Below, piece by piece: positions 34,126-44,608 of a DNA stretch of 64,000 nucleotides (the stretch's first letter is position 1; each line of letters begins with the position of its first letter). The notes below the pieces were generated by a model. It saw only the letters and a program-made list of their open reading frames with translations, was not told the origin of the DNA and did not search any database. The stretch comes from CAZRHR01 sp964578885 (lineage in GTDB: Bacteria; Bacteroidota; Bacteroidia; CAIKAF01): positions 130,482-194,481 of the forward strand of contig CAZOEO010000004.1 in assembly GCA_964578885.1 (NCBI GenBank), read 5' to 3'. Made by a program: the position numbers and the translations under genes.

Positions 34126-35145
34126 ATGACAGGTTTTATGAAGAAAAAGTGGTGGGTTTCGGGTGGATTATCGCTAACAATGCTTGGATTGGTTTACACT
34201 TTTTCTCACTGGATATTTTATGTGCAGTTGGGTGTAGGCCAGGTCATGCTTTTCTTTAAACCTATTGCTTTGGAACGATATCAGGCGACTTCTGAAGAAG
34301 AGAAGGCTGGTTTAAATGCCTTACCCAAGGTGTTGGCCTATGCGGAAAAACTCGGCCTGGAGGCAGATGGGGCCTATGAAACGATTTTTCCGGATAAAAC
34401 GCCGTTGTTATGGGTGGTTTCCGCTTCCTATCCAGATACATTAAAGCCTTTCCGCTGGACGTATCCCTGGCTTGGTGAATTATCGTATCGTGGATATTTT
34501 TTCCCTAACATGGCGTATGAGGAAGCGCAGAAGTTGAGAAAACAAGGTTTTCATGTGAGGGTTAGAACCGTATCTGCCTGGAGTTCATTGGGATATTTTT
34601 CAGAAGTGATGTCGCCTTCTATTTTTTCTGATGGGGTAGGTGCCATGGCCGAAACGGTCTTGCATGAATTGTTTCACCGTTGGTATTATTTGTCCGGCGA
34701 AGATGCCTGGAATGAGAATCTGGCCCAGCATTTTGGACAGCATGCCGCCCTGGATTTTTTAAAAGAATATGAGGGGGAAAATGGGCTGGAGTATCAAAAA
34801 TATGTGGATTACCTGCACGATCAGGAACAGTGGCAAACTTTTTTAAAAGCCGAAGCCAGTCAATTTGATACGCGCGAGGGGGCTTTTTATCTTGAACCCG
34901 GTGATGCTGTTTTTTGGGAAATTCGCGCCCGTGCCAGACGGCTTCCCTTTCAAAAAAGAGGGAAAGGACAGCAAATTTGGCGGCATCATCTTCCGAATTT
35001 AGCTGATTTTACAACGGCAAGGCAATATTTCCTGTGGTCTGATTATCTCAAGGAAGATTTGCAGGAGCGTCATCAGGGAAATTTGATGCAACAGATGCGT
35101 TATTGGAAGGAAAAAAACGATCTGCCGCCCAGGGAAGCAAATTAA
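34126..35145 (+). CDS. putative zinc aminopeptidase (COG4324 type)
   Basis: 339 residues. One N-terminal hydrophobic segment (about 10-28) anchors it, then Y-VQLGVGQVMLFFKPI, the conserved opening of this predicted aminopeptidase family. The zinc motif is VLHELFHRW (HExxH), followed by ENLAQHFGQHAALDFL, where the third ligand Glu is expected. The family is annotated from sequence and its substrates are poorly known. The last 98 bases overlap the end of the convergent RND gene. Confidence 0.82.
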   Translation: MTGFMKKKWWVSGGLSLTMLGLVYTFSHWIFYVQLGVGQVMLFFKPIALERYQATSEEEKAGLNALPKVLAYAEKLGLEADGAYETIFPDKTPLLWVVSASYPDTLKPFRWTYPWLGELSYRGYFFPNMAYEEAQKLRKQGFHVRVRTVSAWSSLGYFSEVMSPSIFSDGVGAMAETVLHELFHRWYYLSGEDAWNENLAQHFGQHAALDFLKEYEGENGLEYQKYVDYLHDQEQWQTFLKAEASQFDTREGAFYLEPGDAVFWEIRARARRLPFQKRGKGQQIWRHHLPNLADFTTARQYFLWSDYLKEDLQERHQGNLMQQMRYWKEKNDLPPREAN

Positions 35146-37252
35146 GGTCGGCCCATAAAGCCGCGATAAGTCCCAAACACATGCTCCAGCCCAAATTCTG
35201 AGGAGAAGAAAAGGTTGAAAAACAAAGTGGAAGAAATCCTGCTACCAATACAAGGGTGCTCCAGCCAAGGGCATCTTTTGTGGATTGTAGTCCGAAGCGA
35301 ATGGCCTCGGTGGGATGTGCACCTTTTCTGAGTAAGCCATAAGCCCGCCACAAAATATGAAGTGAATCGTCTACCGCGATTCCTAATAAAATATTGAAAA
35401 AAAGCAGGTTGGAGATTTGAAGAGGGGTGTTGGTCCAGCCCATTAAGCCACCTATACAGGCCAGGGGAAAAAGATTTACCCCAAGTGCAATCAGGGTAAG
35501 TCTTGCGGAACGGACCATCCAACCGAAAATAAGACCAATGGTCAGGGTGGAAAGTCCCAATCCAAGGAATAGATTTTTGGTGATTTCTTGCAGACTCTGA
35601 TCCATTTGGTGAGCGGATCCGGTCAATTGAAGTGAAATTTCCGGGCTGGAGGTTTGCCATGCATTCCATTTTTCCAGATAGGCGACCGCGCCTATGTCCC
35701 GGATTCGGCTGGAAATCCGATAATGACCATCCGCGCTGAGCCAGCCTCTTTGTATGACTTCTTTTTCAAATTGCAGTTGTTCAGCTGTTTGGATTAAAAC
35801 ACGCCATGAGGAAGTTTCTGCGGGAAGGGTGTAATAACGCGGATGTCCTCCTTTCAAGCCCATGTGCAGAAGTTTTAATGCAGAAACCACAGATTGTAAA
35901 GGAGCCGTTTCGAAGTGGGTTTCAAGTTGTGCCAAAGTACGGTCTAACCGCATCATGTCATTTTGATTTTTCCAGGAAAACGGGTGCACCACGGCCTCAA
36001 AGGGCCGAATACCACCAAAATCCTTTTCGAACCATTTGAATTCCTGCATGGTTGGATGATTGTCAGGCAATTCCTGCATCATATAATGATCCATTTTCAG
36101 GAAAAGAAAACCGGTAGAAAGGAGCAGGCAGGCGGTCAAAATGAGCCGGCGAAAAGTAGGACGGCTGGTGAAAAACGCGAGGGGAGGAAGTGATTTAAAC
36201 GAGGCATTGAGCCAAAGACAGGCAAAGAGATGTACCACCAGTACCCAGAGGCCCGTGAGGAAAATACCGAAAGCCGTCCAAAGCCCGAATTGCGCCACCG
36301 CATGTACAGGAATTAACTGAAGGCTAAGAAAACCGATGGCCGTGGTGAAACTGGTCAGCAAAGCAGGCACTCCGGCTTCTTTAAAGCTGTTTTTCCATCT
36401 TTCGAAGGAGGAAGCTCCTGCGCTATGTTGAAAAGCGAGATGAAGATGGAGTAAATCGGTGAGACCAACCACAGCCAAAACCAAAGGAATCATCATGCTA
36501 AGCGCATCCAAAGGCGTTTGGTTCCAGCCCATGATTCCCAGCAGCGTGAAAGAGGGTAGCATCATGCCTATCAGCCAGGTTAGCACCAATCTTAGCTGGC
36601 TTACCGCCACCCAAAGTAATCCGAAAATCAGAAGAAATCCACCACCGAGCAGCCAGGCCATATTTTGAGGTAAATGATTGAAATACACTTCCTGTGCTTT
36701 GATTTTTCCAATGATTCTAATTCCCTTAATATTCTGATTATCAATGAAATTTTTAATGTCTGTCAGTAAAATATCGGATTTTTTCTTTGACAACCCTGAG
36801 GTGGTGGTAATCCACAAGGCCAGGTGTTGTCGGTCTTGGCTTACCAGTCCATTTAGCCATGGAGCGCCAGAAAACATCCATTGGTGAAGCTGATCTTCCG
36901 TTTTTGCAGAAGTGAGCAGCGATTTTTTTTGCCATTGTCCGGCGATGAACACCGGTAGGGTGAGGTTAGCCAATCCTTGCACCCGAATGACTTCAGGAAA
37001 TTCCGCAATTTGCTTCAGGAACTTGTCGGTTTCTTTGAGCCGGGCAAGTTTTTCCGGTCCGTCCGGCCAGGGAATGGTGATCGCGAAATAGTCATAATCC
37101 GTACCGAATCTCTTTTCAAATGCATCCAATCCAGCATAGGATGATTCATTGGCTGAGAGATAACCTTTAAGGTCAAAGTTGAACCTCAGATGGCCCAGGA
37201 AGGACACCGGCAATAAAAGTATCAGGGCGGTAAGGCTTGCCCATAGAACCAT
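35048..37252 (-). CDS. RND-family exporter (MMPL/HAE3-like)
   Basis: 734 residues from the ATG; a GTG three codons upstream (37261) is an alternative start. Two RND halves, each with a large periplasmic loop and five to six helices: an N-terminal loop (about 25-195), helices such as WLLGGGFLLIFGLLWVAVSQL, and a second half with FFNILLGIAVDDSLHILWR, the conserved Asp-containing helix of proton-driven RND proteins. Single-subunit type, so likely exports lipids or other hydrophobic compounds. The C-terminal tail overlaps the end of the convergent aminopeptidase gene. Confidence 0.85.
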   Translation of the reverse strand: MVLWASLTALILLLPVSFLGHLRFNFDLKGYLSANESSYAGLDAFEKRFGTDYDYFAITIPWPDGPEKLARLKETDKFLKQIAEFPEVIRVQGLANLTLPVFIAGQWQKKSLLTSAKTEDQLHQWMFSGAPWLNGLVSQDRQHLALWITTTSGLSKKKSDILLTDIKNFIDNQNIKGIRIIGKIKAQEVYFNHLPQNMAWLLGGGFLLIFGLLWVAVSQLRLVLTWLIGMMLPSFTLLGIMGWNQTPLDALSMMIPLVLAVVGLTDLLHLHLAFQHSAGASSFERWKNSFKEAGVPALLTSFTTAIGFLSLQLIPVHAVAQFGLWTAFGIFLTGLWVLVVHLFACLWLNASFKSLPPLAFFTSRPTFRRLILTACLLLSTGFLFLKMDHYMMQELPDNHPTMQEFKWFEKDFGGIRPFEAVVHPFSWKNQNDMMRLDRTLAQLETHFETAPLQSVVSALKLLHMGLKGGHPRYYTLPAETSSWRVLIQTAEQLQFEKEVIQRGWLSADGHYRISSRIRDIGAVAYLEKWNAWQTSSPEISLQLTGSAHQMDQSLQEITKNLFLGLGLSTLTIGLIFGWMVRSARLTLIALGVNLFPLACIGGLMGWTNTPLQISNLLFFNILLGIAVDDSLHILWRAYGLLRKGAHPTEAIRFGLQSTKDALGWSTLVLVAGFLPLCFSTFSSPQNLGWSMCLGLIAALWADLNLLPWAADRFFPSNNASVASNFPDDAPANLP

Positions 37253-37353
37253 CTTTTTCACGGCTGCAAATTACAACCTTCGTGGATTTTAAAATGGATG
37301 TCCCCCGATATTCCGCGCTTCTGTGTAATTTAGCTGCAATAAAACCGATACTC

Positions 37354-38100
37354 ATGACCTTGTTAACAGGAAAAAAAGCATTTGTTACCGGTGCCACCCG
37401 GGGGATTGGAAGAGGGATTGCCCTGAGGCTGGCCGAAGAAGGTGCGGATGTTACTTTTACATACAGATCCAGCACACAGGAAGCCGAAACCCTGGTGCAG
37501 CAATTGGAAGCATTGGGCGTAAAAGCCAGGGGATTTGCCTGTGATGCTTCGCAATTTCAATTGACTCAAACCGTAGTGGAGGAAGCCATCGCCTTTTTAG
37601 GAGGCCTGGATATTGTGGTGAATAATGCGGGTATTACCCGGGACAACTTGCTAATGCGGATGACGGAGGAAGCTTTTGATGAAGTGATTGCCAACAACTT
37701 GAAATCCATTTTCAATGTAACCAAAGCCGTTCAGCGTCAATTGCTGAAACAACGCTCCGGTTCCATTATTAATATTAGTTCAATTGTAGGAACCAGCGGA
37801 AACGCAGGACAAGCCAACTATGCGGCCAGTAAAGCAGGTATGCATGGATTTACCAAATCTATTGCTAAAGAATTGGGTTCAAGGAATATTCGTTGCAATG
37901 CCATTGCTCCGGGATTCATTGAAACGGAAATGACCCAGAATTTAGATCCTGCGCAGAAAGAAGTTTGGCTCACACAAATTCCGTTGCGCAGGGGAGGAAC
38001 GCCCCAGGACGTGGCTGAGTTGGTTGTATTTTTAGGTTCTGACCGATCTGCTTATATCACCGGGCAGGTGATTCATGTATGCGGCGGAATGCAGATGTAA
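37354..38100 (+). CDS. fabG: 3-oxoacyl-[acyl-carrier-protein] reductase FabG
   Basis: 248 residues, the normal length; NADPH-dependent reduction of 3-oxoacyl-ACP in fatty-acid synthesis. Nucleotide loop TGATRGIGRGIA (about 12-23), NNAGITRD, catalytic Ser in NISSIVG, and Tyr/Lys in YAASKAG. IRCNAIAPGFIETEMT and DVAELVVFLGSDRSAYITGQVIHVCGGMQM complete the fold. ATG 37354 was chosen because it begins the standard MxxLxGKxAFVTG; the open frame extends 39 codons upstream into the RND gene. The VWA gene follows 9 bases later. Confidence 0.95.
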   Translation: MTLLTGKKAFVTGATRGIGRGIALRLAEEGADVTFTYRSSTQEAETLVQQLEALGVKARGFACDASQFQLTQTVVEEAIAFLGGLDIVVNNAGITRDNLLMRMTEEAFDEVIANNLKSIFNVTKAVQRQLLKQRSGSIINISSIVGTSGNAGQANYAASKAGMHGFTKSIAKELGSRNIRCNAIAPGFIETEMTQNLDPAQKEVWLTQIPLRRGGTPQDVAELVVFLGSDRSAYITGQVIHVCGGMQM

Positions 38101-38109
38101 TTCCTATTC

Positions 38110-40185
38110 ATGTCCAATATCTTACTCATTTTTTTCGCCCTTGTGGCAGGAATCGGGTTTTCCTTTTTGCTTTACGGGCGAAAAGGACAACCCGATGTTT
38201 ATCCTAGAAGTGTGTGGATGGGACTTTGGGTACTACGTGCACTGGCGGGTGCCCTGATGGTGCTTTTATTGCTTGGTCCAGTTTTTTATTTACTGGTAAA
38301 AGAGGTTGAAAAGCCTGTTGTGGTGCTTTTAGCGGATAATTCGCAATCGCTTTTACTTTCGAAAGATTCAACCCAGGTTAAAGCTGTTTTCAACCAGGAA
38401 TGGGAAAAATTGGCTACCACATTAGCAGAGGATTATGAGGTGCATGTGCTTCGATTCGACGAAAAGGTAGTCCGCGATAAAACATTGAATTATACAGGAT
38501 TAGAGACTGATATATCCCATGCTCTTTCAGATATTTCGGTTCGGTTTGCCAATCGGAATTTAGCCGCTCTGGTTTTGGCTTCGGACGGGATTTTGACCAA
38601 GGGTGCAGATCCTTTGTATGCAGAAGGTTGGGCGGGCGTGCCGGTGTACACGGTTCGTATGGGTGATACCACTTTGCAGCGGGATGCACGGGTGTCGAGA
38701 TTGCGGTTCAATGAAGTCGTTTTTTCCGGCAATACTTTTCCGTTAGAGGTGACCGTGGAAGCTGAAAAATTGTCGGGTGAGCGCTTGCGGCTTCAATTAA
38801 CTGCTCCGGATGGCAGCATGCAGGAAACTACGCTAGAGGTGAAATCTCAGCGACAAACATTTACCCACACCTTTACTTTGAAAGCCGGCGCACCAGGAAC
38901 TCGACCGTATCAGGTGACCGTTTTACCCGTGAAAGATGAACCATCGAAGGTGAATAATCGAAAAACGGCCTGGATAGAAGTGGTGGACAATCGCCGGAAA
39001 ATTTTGTTGGCGTCTTCTGCACCACATCCGGATTTGGGGGCAATTCGCCAGGCGTTGGAGGCCAATGAGCAGCTGGAGGTTTTGGTACAAACGGGCTTTG
39101 AGGATCAGCTGCCCGTACCTGCCAAAGAATTGAGTTTGGCCATTTTGATTCAATTGCCTTCCCGTTCAAATTCATTTAAACAAGTAGAAGCCACCCTGGC
39201 TGCGGCGCAAGTGCCCACATGGTATATTTTGGGTCAGCAAACGGATTTGCTCACTTTTAATCAATGGCAAACCGGCTTAAAAATAGAACGACCCGTGGCC
39301 AAGCTGGATGAGGTGCAGGGAATTTGGAATCGGAATTTTTCATTTTTCCAGGTTTCAGATGTTTTTGAAGGTTGGATGCAACGTTTCCCGCCATTGCACA
39401 TGCCATTTGGCGATTATAAAGTAGCGGCCGGAGCACAGGCATTGGTTTTTAGCGCTGTTGGCGGAACTTCGACCGGCATTCCTTTATGGTTGTTTTTTGA
39501 AGGGCAGGGAAGACGGACTTCTGTTTTGGCGGGCGAAGGCATTTGGAAGTGGCGGATGGCGTCCTATGAGCGTTCCGGAAATCATGAAACGTTTGATGGC
39601 CTAATGCGCGGGGTGGTCCAGTTTTTAGCGTTGCGGGAAGATAAAAGTTTGTTCAGGGTTCATGGCGAAACCCGCTATAGAGAAGGTGTTCCGGTTGTAT
39701 TTTTAGCTGAATTGTACAATGAAGCCCTGGAACCCATTCAGGGCCCGGAGGTACACATGCAAATTTCAGACGCCGACCAACGAAAGTTTAATTTTGTATT
39801 TACTCGTTTAGATCGGGGATACAGGCTGGATGCAGGTTCGTTTGCAGCTGGTGCTTATCAATGGCAGGCCAGGGTAGCTTCCGGTGGAAAGACCTATGAA
39901 AAATCAGGCATGTTTACCGTGGAAGCCATTCAAAGTGAAGCCTTGGTGTTGCAGGCCAATCATGATCTTTTGACTCAGATGGCGCTGCAATCCGGCGCGC
40001 AGTCTGTCGATTGGTCGCAAATGGCGTTGATTTCGGAAATGTTGGAGGCCAGAACAGATGTTCAGTCCATTTTACGTTCTCATCAGGCCCTGCAAGAGTT
40101 GATCGATTGGAAGTGGACATTGATGTTGCTATTTGTTCTTCTGGGGGCAGAGTGGGGATTGCGGAAGTATTTTGGACAGGTATGA
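38110..40185 (+). CDS. VWA-domain membrane protein
   Basis: 691 residues: two helices at the N-terminus (about 3-20 and 37-62), a von Willebrand factor A domain with MIDAS DNSQS (76-80) and LVLASDGILTKGADP, then beta-rich domains (about 200-640) and a closing helix (about 668-683). This BatA/BatB-type layout places the VWA domain facing one side of the membrane. Bacteroidota have a family of such proteins of unknown function beside fatty-acid or CoA genes. It follows fabG within 9 bases and is probably co-transcribed. Confidence 0.8.
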   Translation: MSNILLIFFALVAGIGFSFLLYGRKGQPDVYPRSVWMGLWVLRALAGALMVLLLLGPVFYLLVKEVEKPVVVLLADNSQSLLLSKDSTQVKAVFNQEWEKLATTLAEDYEVHVLRFDEKVVRDKTLNYTGLETDISHALSDISVRFANRNLAALVLASDGILTKGADPLYAEGWAGVPVYTVRMGDTTLQRDARVSRLRFNEVVFSGNTFPLEVTVEAEKLSGERLRLQLTAPDGSMQETTLEVKSQRQTFTHTFTLKAGAPGTRPYQVTVLPVKDEPSKVNNRKTAWIEVVDNRRKILLASSAPHPDLGAIRQALEANEQLEVLVQTGFEDQLPVPAKELSLAILIQLPSRSNSFKQVEATLAAAQVPTWYILGQQTDLLTFNQWQTGLKIERPVAKLDEVQGIWNRNFSFFQVSDVFEGWMQRFPPLHMPFGDYKVAAGAQALVFSAVGGTSTGIPLWLFFEGQGRRTSVLAGEGIWKWRMASYERSGNHETFDGLMRGVVQFLALREDKSLFRVHGETRYREGVPVVFLAELYNEALEPIQGPEVHMQISDADQRKFNFVFTRLDRGYRLDAGSFAAGAYQWQARVASGGKTYEKSGMFTVEAIQSEALVLQANHDLLTQMALQSGAQSVDWSQMALISEMLEARTDVQSILRSHQALQELIDWKWTLMLLFVLLGAEWGLRKYFGQV

Positions 40186-40405
40186 GATTTTAATTTAAAG
40201 GGTTTGGAAGAAGTCCAGGATGCTTTGGGGTAAACCTGGTTTTGATAAGATCGCCAATGACTAAGGCTTTAATAGAGATGGAAAGCGGTATTGGGTTTTG
40301 ATTTGTTCATGGAAATATGAATTGAATGATATAGAGCGCTTTATCCAAAAGGTGGAAGCAGTTTTTTTAGGAAGTCTGATTCGGACTGCTTTTAATTGAA
40401 GGGAT

Positions 40406-40441
40406 AAAAAAAAGGCTTCGGTGTTTTACCGAAACCTTTTT
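40406..40441 (-). terminator. terminator of tRNA-Pro
   Basis: On the minus strand AAGGTTTCGGT pairs with ACCGAAGCC around a five-base loop and is followed by nine T, directly after the tRNA. Confidence 0.8.
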
Positions 40442-40448
40442 GCTCAAG

Positions 40449-40523
40449 TCGGGGTGAGAGGATTCGAACCTCCGACCACACGCCCCCCAGACGTGTACTC
40501 TAACCGGGCTGAGCTACACCCCG
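40449..40523 (-). tRNA. tRNA-Pro (anticodon GGG)
   Basis: 75 bases on the minus strand. Acceptor stem CGGGGTG / CACCCCG, D-arm GCTCAGCCCGGTTAGAG, anticodon stem CACGT / GCGTG with loop CTGGGGG, and T-arm GGAGGTTCGAATCCTC. The discriminator base is A; CCA is not encoded. The anticodon GGG reads CCC and CCU. Confidence 0.95.
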
Positions 40524-40639
40524 AAAATTGGTTTGCAAATGTAGCGTTGCTGGCTGAAAACCCAAAAAAAAATGGAAAATAATTCTTGATTAACTTATCC
40601 GAAGGTTCTTTATCTTTATAGATTAGAATAATAGACAAT

Positions 40640-43600
40640 ATGGTGAAGAAAAACTGGTTGTTCGGTTGTATATGGGCGTGTCTTCCTTTGGTGGTTTTTT
40701 CTCAGGACTATCCGTTTTATTTTTTGGAGAATAAGGGGCAATGGGAGCATGCTTTTCAGTACCGTGCAGATGTACCGGGCGGGGCTGTTTTTTTTGAACC
40801 TGGTGGTTTATCCTGGCATTTGGCAGACATGAGCGATTTACATGCAGCACATCATCAGCCGGCATTAAGACCCGGGCCGCCTATTGTGAAAGGACATGCA
40901 TTTCGGGTTCGTTTTCTTCAACCGGATGGACCAGCCATTTGGAATGGTGCCAAACCTACAAGACACTATCATAATTACTTTTTGGGCAACGATCCATCCC
41001 AATGGGTATCGAAGGTGTATCCCATGCAGGAACTTCAGGCCAATGACATTTGGGAAGGCGTAGACATGCGTTTTTATGGTTCAGGACAATCTTTGAAGTA
41101 CGATTTTATCCTTGCTCCCGGCGTGTCTCCGCGCCAAATCAGATTGCAATACGAAGGAGCTGATCGACTTCGTTTGTCGGAAGGTGCGTTATTGGTAGAA
41201 ACTTCCATGGGAACCATTCGAGAAATGCCCCCTTTAGCGTATCAGTTGGTGTCTCCCGGAGATACTTCGTGGGTAAACTGTGCTTATGTACTTCAGGGAG
41301 ATGTACTTTCTTTTACTTTCACCTCCAGAACCAGGGCGGATTTGCCAGTAATCATAGATCCAAGCCTTATTTTTGGAACATATTCCGGTTCTACCACAGA
41401 TAATTGGGGATTTACAGCCACCTATGATCGCTTTGGATTTTTATATGCCGGTGGCGTGGCCAATGGACTTGGATATCCAACCACCACTGGGGCTTATCAA
41501 ACGGTATGGAATGGCGGACAAGGTTTTGTGTTTCCTTGCGACCTGGCCATCACGAAATTCGACACCACGGGTGGATTTTTAATTTGGTCCACATATTTGG
41601 GTGGATCCGGAAGTGAACTTCCCCATTCCATTATTGTAAATAATAGCGATGAGCTTTTTGTGTTTGGAACCACCGGATCAGGCAATTTCCCTGTTACTCA
41701 GGGAGCTTATGATGTATCTTTCAATGGAGGCAATGCCAATAGCACCACTACCATGAATGTAGATTACAATCAGGGTAGCGATATGTTCATATCCCGGTTG
41801 AGTGCCAATGGAACTGCCTTATTAGCAAGTACCTATATGGGTGGAACGGCCAACGATGGCCTCAATGCTGCTCCGCCTTTGCGATTTAATTATGCCGATG
41901 AAGTTCGTGGTGAAATTCTGATAGATAACCAAAACAACATTTATGTAGTGTCGGTTACTCGTTCTGCCGATTTTCCGGTGACTCCCGGTTGTTTTCAGCC
42001 TACGTTTGGTGGAGGAACCCAGGATGGGGTGGTTTTTAAAATGGACAATTCACTGACCACGCTCATTTGGTCTAGTTTTATTGGCGGAAGTGGTAATGAT
42101 GCGGTATATGCTGTTGATTTATATGCCAATAACGACATTGTGATTTCAGGAGGAACGACATCTGCCAATTTTCCCATGGCCAATTCACCCTTTAATACCT
42201 ATCAAGGCGGAAATGCGGATGGTTTTATTTCTAAAATTTCTGCCAATGGCGCCAATCTTTTGCATAGTATTTTCGTGGGTTCCAATGCTTATGACCAGGT
42301 GTATTTGGTCGAATTGGATCAGGCGGAGGATGTATATGTACTAGGGCAAACCAGTGCTGCCGGGACGGTTTGGATTCAGAACGCGCAATACAACGTGCCA
42401 TCCGGCGGACAATTTTTGAGAAAGTACAATCAAAACTTTCAAAATATAGTTTGGTCTACCGCCTTTGGTGTAGGAGATGGTAATCCGGATATTTCACCTT
42501 CAGCTTTTCTGGTGGATGTATGCAACAAGATTTACATTTCCGGATGGGGAGGGGTTGTGAATTCTTCTTTTTATACAGGTTCCACTACCGCTGGATTACC
42601 CGTAACCCCAGGAGCTTTTCAAACTACCACAGATGGAAGCGATTATTATTTGATGGTGATAGACGATACGGCGGGTTCGGTGGTTTATGCCACGTATTAC
42701 GGAGGTGGTTTTTCTGCGGAACACGTAGATGGAGGGACTTCCAGATTTAGCCGGCGGGGTGAAATTTATCAGAGTGTATGTGCCGGTTGCGGCGCCAACT
42801 CTGATTTTCCGACCTCTCCAGGGGCGTGGTCTCCCACGAATAATGCGCCAAATTGTAACAACGGCGTATTTAAATTTGGTTTCGACTTCCCCGTGACCCT
42901 TGCAGAATTCAATGCACCTTCTGCGGTCTGTGCGCCGGTGCCGGTTCCTTTTACCAATTTGAGTACGGGTGCCACGCATTATCTCTGGCGATTTGGAGAT
43001 GGAGACACTTCTACCCAGGTGAATCCAACGCATGTGTATACCCAATCCGGAACATTCCTCATCACTTTAGTGGCTTTCGACGGAACCGGAGCCAATTGTA
43101 ATCCCATTGATTCCATTCAACGAACCATTCAGGTTCTTACCAATTCAACTGACACCTTGGCTATGGCGGGAATTTGTCCGGGAGATGCCATTCAAATTGG
43201 TGTGCCTCCAGCCGGGAATGCCGGATTAACCTATACCTGGAGCCCATCAACGCATTTATCTGACCCGGCTGCATCTAATCCGGTGGCGGATCCGCCAGCT
43301 ACGCAGATGTACATGTTGTTGATTTCCAATGGGGTTTGTGCAGATACACTTTTTCAAGAAGTGGTGGTGGATGTATTGCCGATTCCCAATCCTTCGACCC
43401 GTGTGGTATGTGAAGGAGAAACAGTAACATTGGGGCTTCCCAATGCGCCGCCGCTTTCCGTGATTCAATGGTCGCCGGTCACAGGATTACAAAATCCGTC
43501 TTTGGCCCAAACCACGGTAACGGCCAATGCGGATGTTATCTATAAGTTGGTTTATGGAAATGGTGCTTGTCGAGATAGTGCGCTTTATACCTTACAAGTA

Positions 43601-44608
43601 GTTCCCGGAAGTACCACGAACCTGCCGGAACGTTTTGTATGTGTTGGGGATACCATCGCATTAAATGGCATTGATACTACAGGCCGAACCCATTTTCTTT
43701 GGACGCCTTCCACTGGATTATCAGCCACCAATATTCCATTTCCACTGGCTTCACCAACTACCAACACTACCTATACTTTGTTTATGGATAATGGGCAATG
43801 TGTAGATACGGTGATTGTTCCCGTTTTGGTCTTGAATCCCGCTGCCATGGCAGGCCCGGACCAGGTGATTTGTCTTGGCGGAAGTGTCATGCTTGGCGGG
43901 AGTCTTCCACCTGCGGCTTTTGATGTTACATGGACTCCTTCCCTGGGATTGAGCAGCACTGTTGTGCCCAATCCTACAGCAAGTCCAGCCACAACCACTT
44001 CCTATGTGGTCAACATCCATTTAGTAAATGCTCCGGGACAATGTGAGCGCGCTGACACAGTAATGGTGGTGGTGGAAGAGCAGTTGCCTCAACCCGGTTT
44101 TTCCTGGTTGGCCACGCCAAGTTGTAGCGGAATGCGATTGACATTAACCAACGAAGCCGTAAATGATGGCGGTTCCATTTGGGTGGTGAACGGCGATACC
44201 GTGGGCACAACTATTCCCCAAATCATTGTTCCGTTTGAAGATTCTGTCGTCATTACCCAAGTCGTAATCAATGGTCCTTGTTCTGCAACGTTGACTCAAA
44301 TTTATACTGCAGGGACCTTTACAGATAGTTTTCAATTTACCATGCCCAATGTATTTACCCCTTATATTTCTCCCGGGGTAAATGATACATATTGTCCTGT
44401 TGGTTTCGGAAATGAGTACTGCTATGATTTGGTGATTTACAATCGTTGGGGAGTATCTGTTTTTGAAAGCAGCAGTGTGAATAAATGTTGGGCTGGCAAC
44501 ATTAAAGGAACGGATGAAAAAGCCACAGAAGGCGTTTATCAGTATGTAATAAAAACGCCGGATGGAAAATCTTCTGCTGGATTTTTACATTTGTTTAGAA
44601 CTGAGTAA
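40640..44608 (+). CDS. giant cell-surface protein, SBBP repeats, PKD and gliding-type C-terminal domain
   Basis: 1322 residues. Signal peptide (about 1-21), then the DUF7948-type opening DYPFYFLENKGQWEHAFQYRADVPGGAVFFEPGG, about 8 SBBP-type beta-propeller repeats (FATYSGSTTDNWG, WSTYLGGSGSELP, ASTYMGGTANDG, WSSFIGGSGNDAVY), a PKD domain (about 750-830, YLWRFGDGDTSTQVNPTHVYTQSGTF), several Cys-bearing Ig-like modules, and a C-terminal NVFTP...YNRWGVSVFESS...GVYQYVIKT domain of the gliding-motility-associated CHU_C type. This C-terminus directs export by the type IX system and attachment. Ligand unknown. Confidence 0.92.
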   Translation: MVKKNWLFGCIWACLPLVVFSQDYPFYFLENKGQWEHAFQYRADVPGGAVFFEPGGLSWHLADMSDLHAAHHQPALRPGPPIVKGHAFRVRFLQPDGPAIWNGAKPTRHYHNYFLGNDPSQWVSKVYPMQELQANDIWEGVDMRFYGSGQSLKYDFILAPGVSPRQIRLQYEGADRLRLSEGALLVETSMGTIREMPPLAYQLVSPGDTSWVNCAYVLQGDVLSFTFTSRTRADLPVIIDPSLIFGTYSGSTTDNWGFTATYDRFGFLYAGGVANGLGYPTTTGAYQTVWNGGQGFVFPCDLAITKFDTTGGFLIWSTYLGGSGSELPHSIIVNNSDELFVFGTTGSGNFPVTQGAYDVSFNGGNANSTTTMNVDYNQGSDMFISRLSANGTALLASTYMGGTANDGLNAAPPLRFNYADEVRGEILIDNQNNIYVVSVTRSADFPVTPGCFQPTFGGGTQDGVVFKMDNSLTTLIWSSFIGGSGNDAVYAVDLYANNDIVISGGTTSANFPMANSPFNTYQGGNADGFISKISANGANLLHSIFVGSNAYDQVYLVELDQAEDVYVLGQTSAAGTVWIQNAQYNVPSGGQFLRKYNQNFQNIVWSTAFGVGDGNPDISPSAFLVDVCNKIYISGWGGVVNSSFYTGSTTAGLPVTPGAFQTTTDGSDYYLMVIDDTAGSVVYATYYGGGFSAEHVDGGTSRFSRRGEIYQSVCAGCGANSDFPTSPGAWSPTNNAPNCNNGVFKFGFDFPVTLAEFNAPSAVCAPVPVPFTNLSTGATHYLWRFGDGDTSTQVNPTHVYTQSGTFLITLVAFDGTGANCNPIDSIQRTIQVLTNSTDTLAMAGICPGDAIQIGVPPAGNAGLTYTWSPSTHLSDPAASNPVADPPATQMYMLLISNGVCADTLFQEVVVDVLPIPNPSTRVVCEGETVTLGLPNAPPLSVIQWSPVTGLQNPSLAQTTVTANADVIYKLVYGNGACRDSALYTLQVVPGSTTNLPERFVCVGDTIALNGIDTTGRTHFLWTPSTGLSATNIPFPLASPTTNTTYTLFMDNGQCVDTVIVPVLVLNPAAMAGPDQVICLGGSVMLGGSLPPAAFDVTWTPSLGLSSTVVPNPTASPATTTSYVVNIHLVNAPGQCERADTVMVVVEEQLPQPGFSWLATPSCSGMRLTLTNEAVNDGGSIWVVNGDTVGTTIPQIIVPFEDSVVITQVVINGPCSATLTQIYTAGTFTDSFQFTMPNVFTPYISPGVNDTYCPVGFGNEYCYDLVIYNRWGVSVFESSSVNKCWAGNIKGTDEKATEGVYQYVIKTPDGKSSAGFLHLFRTE

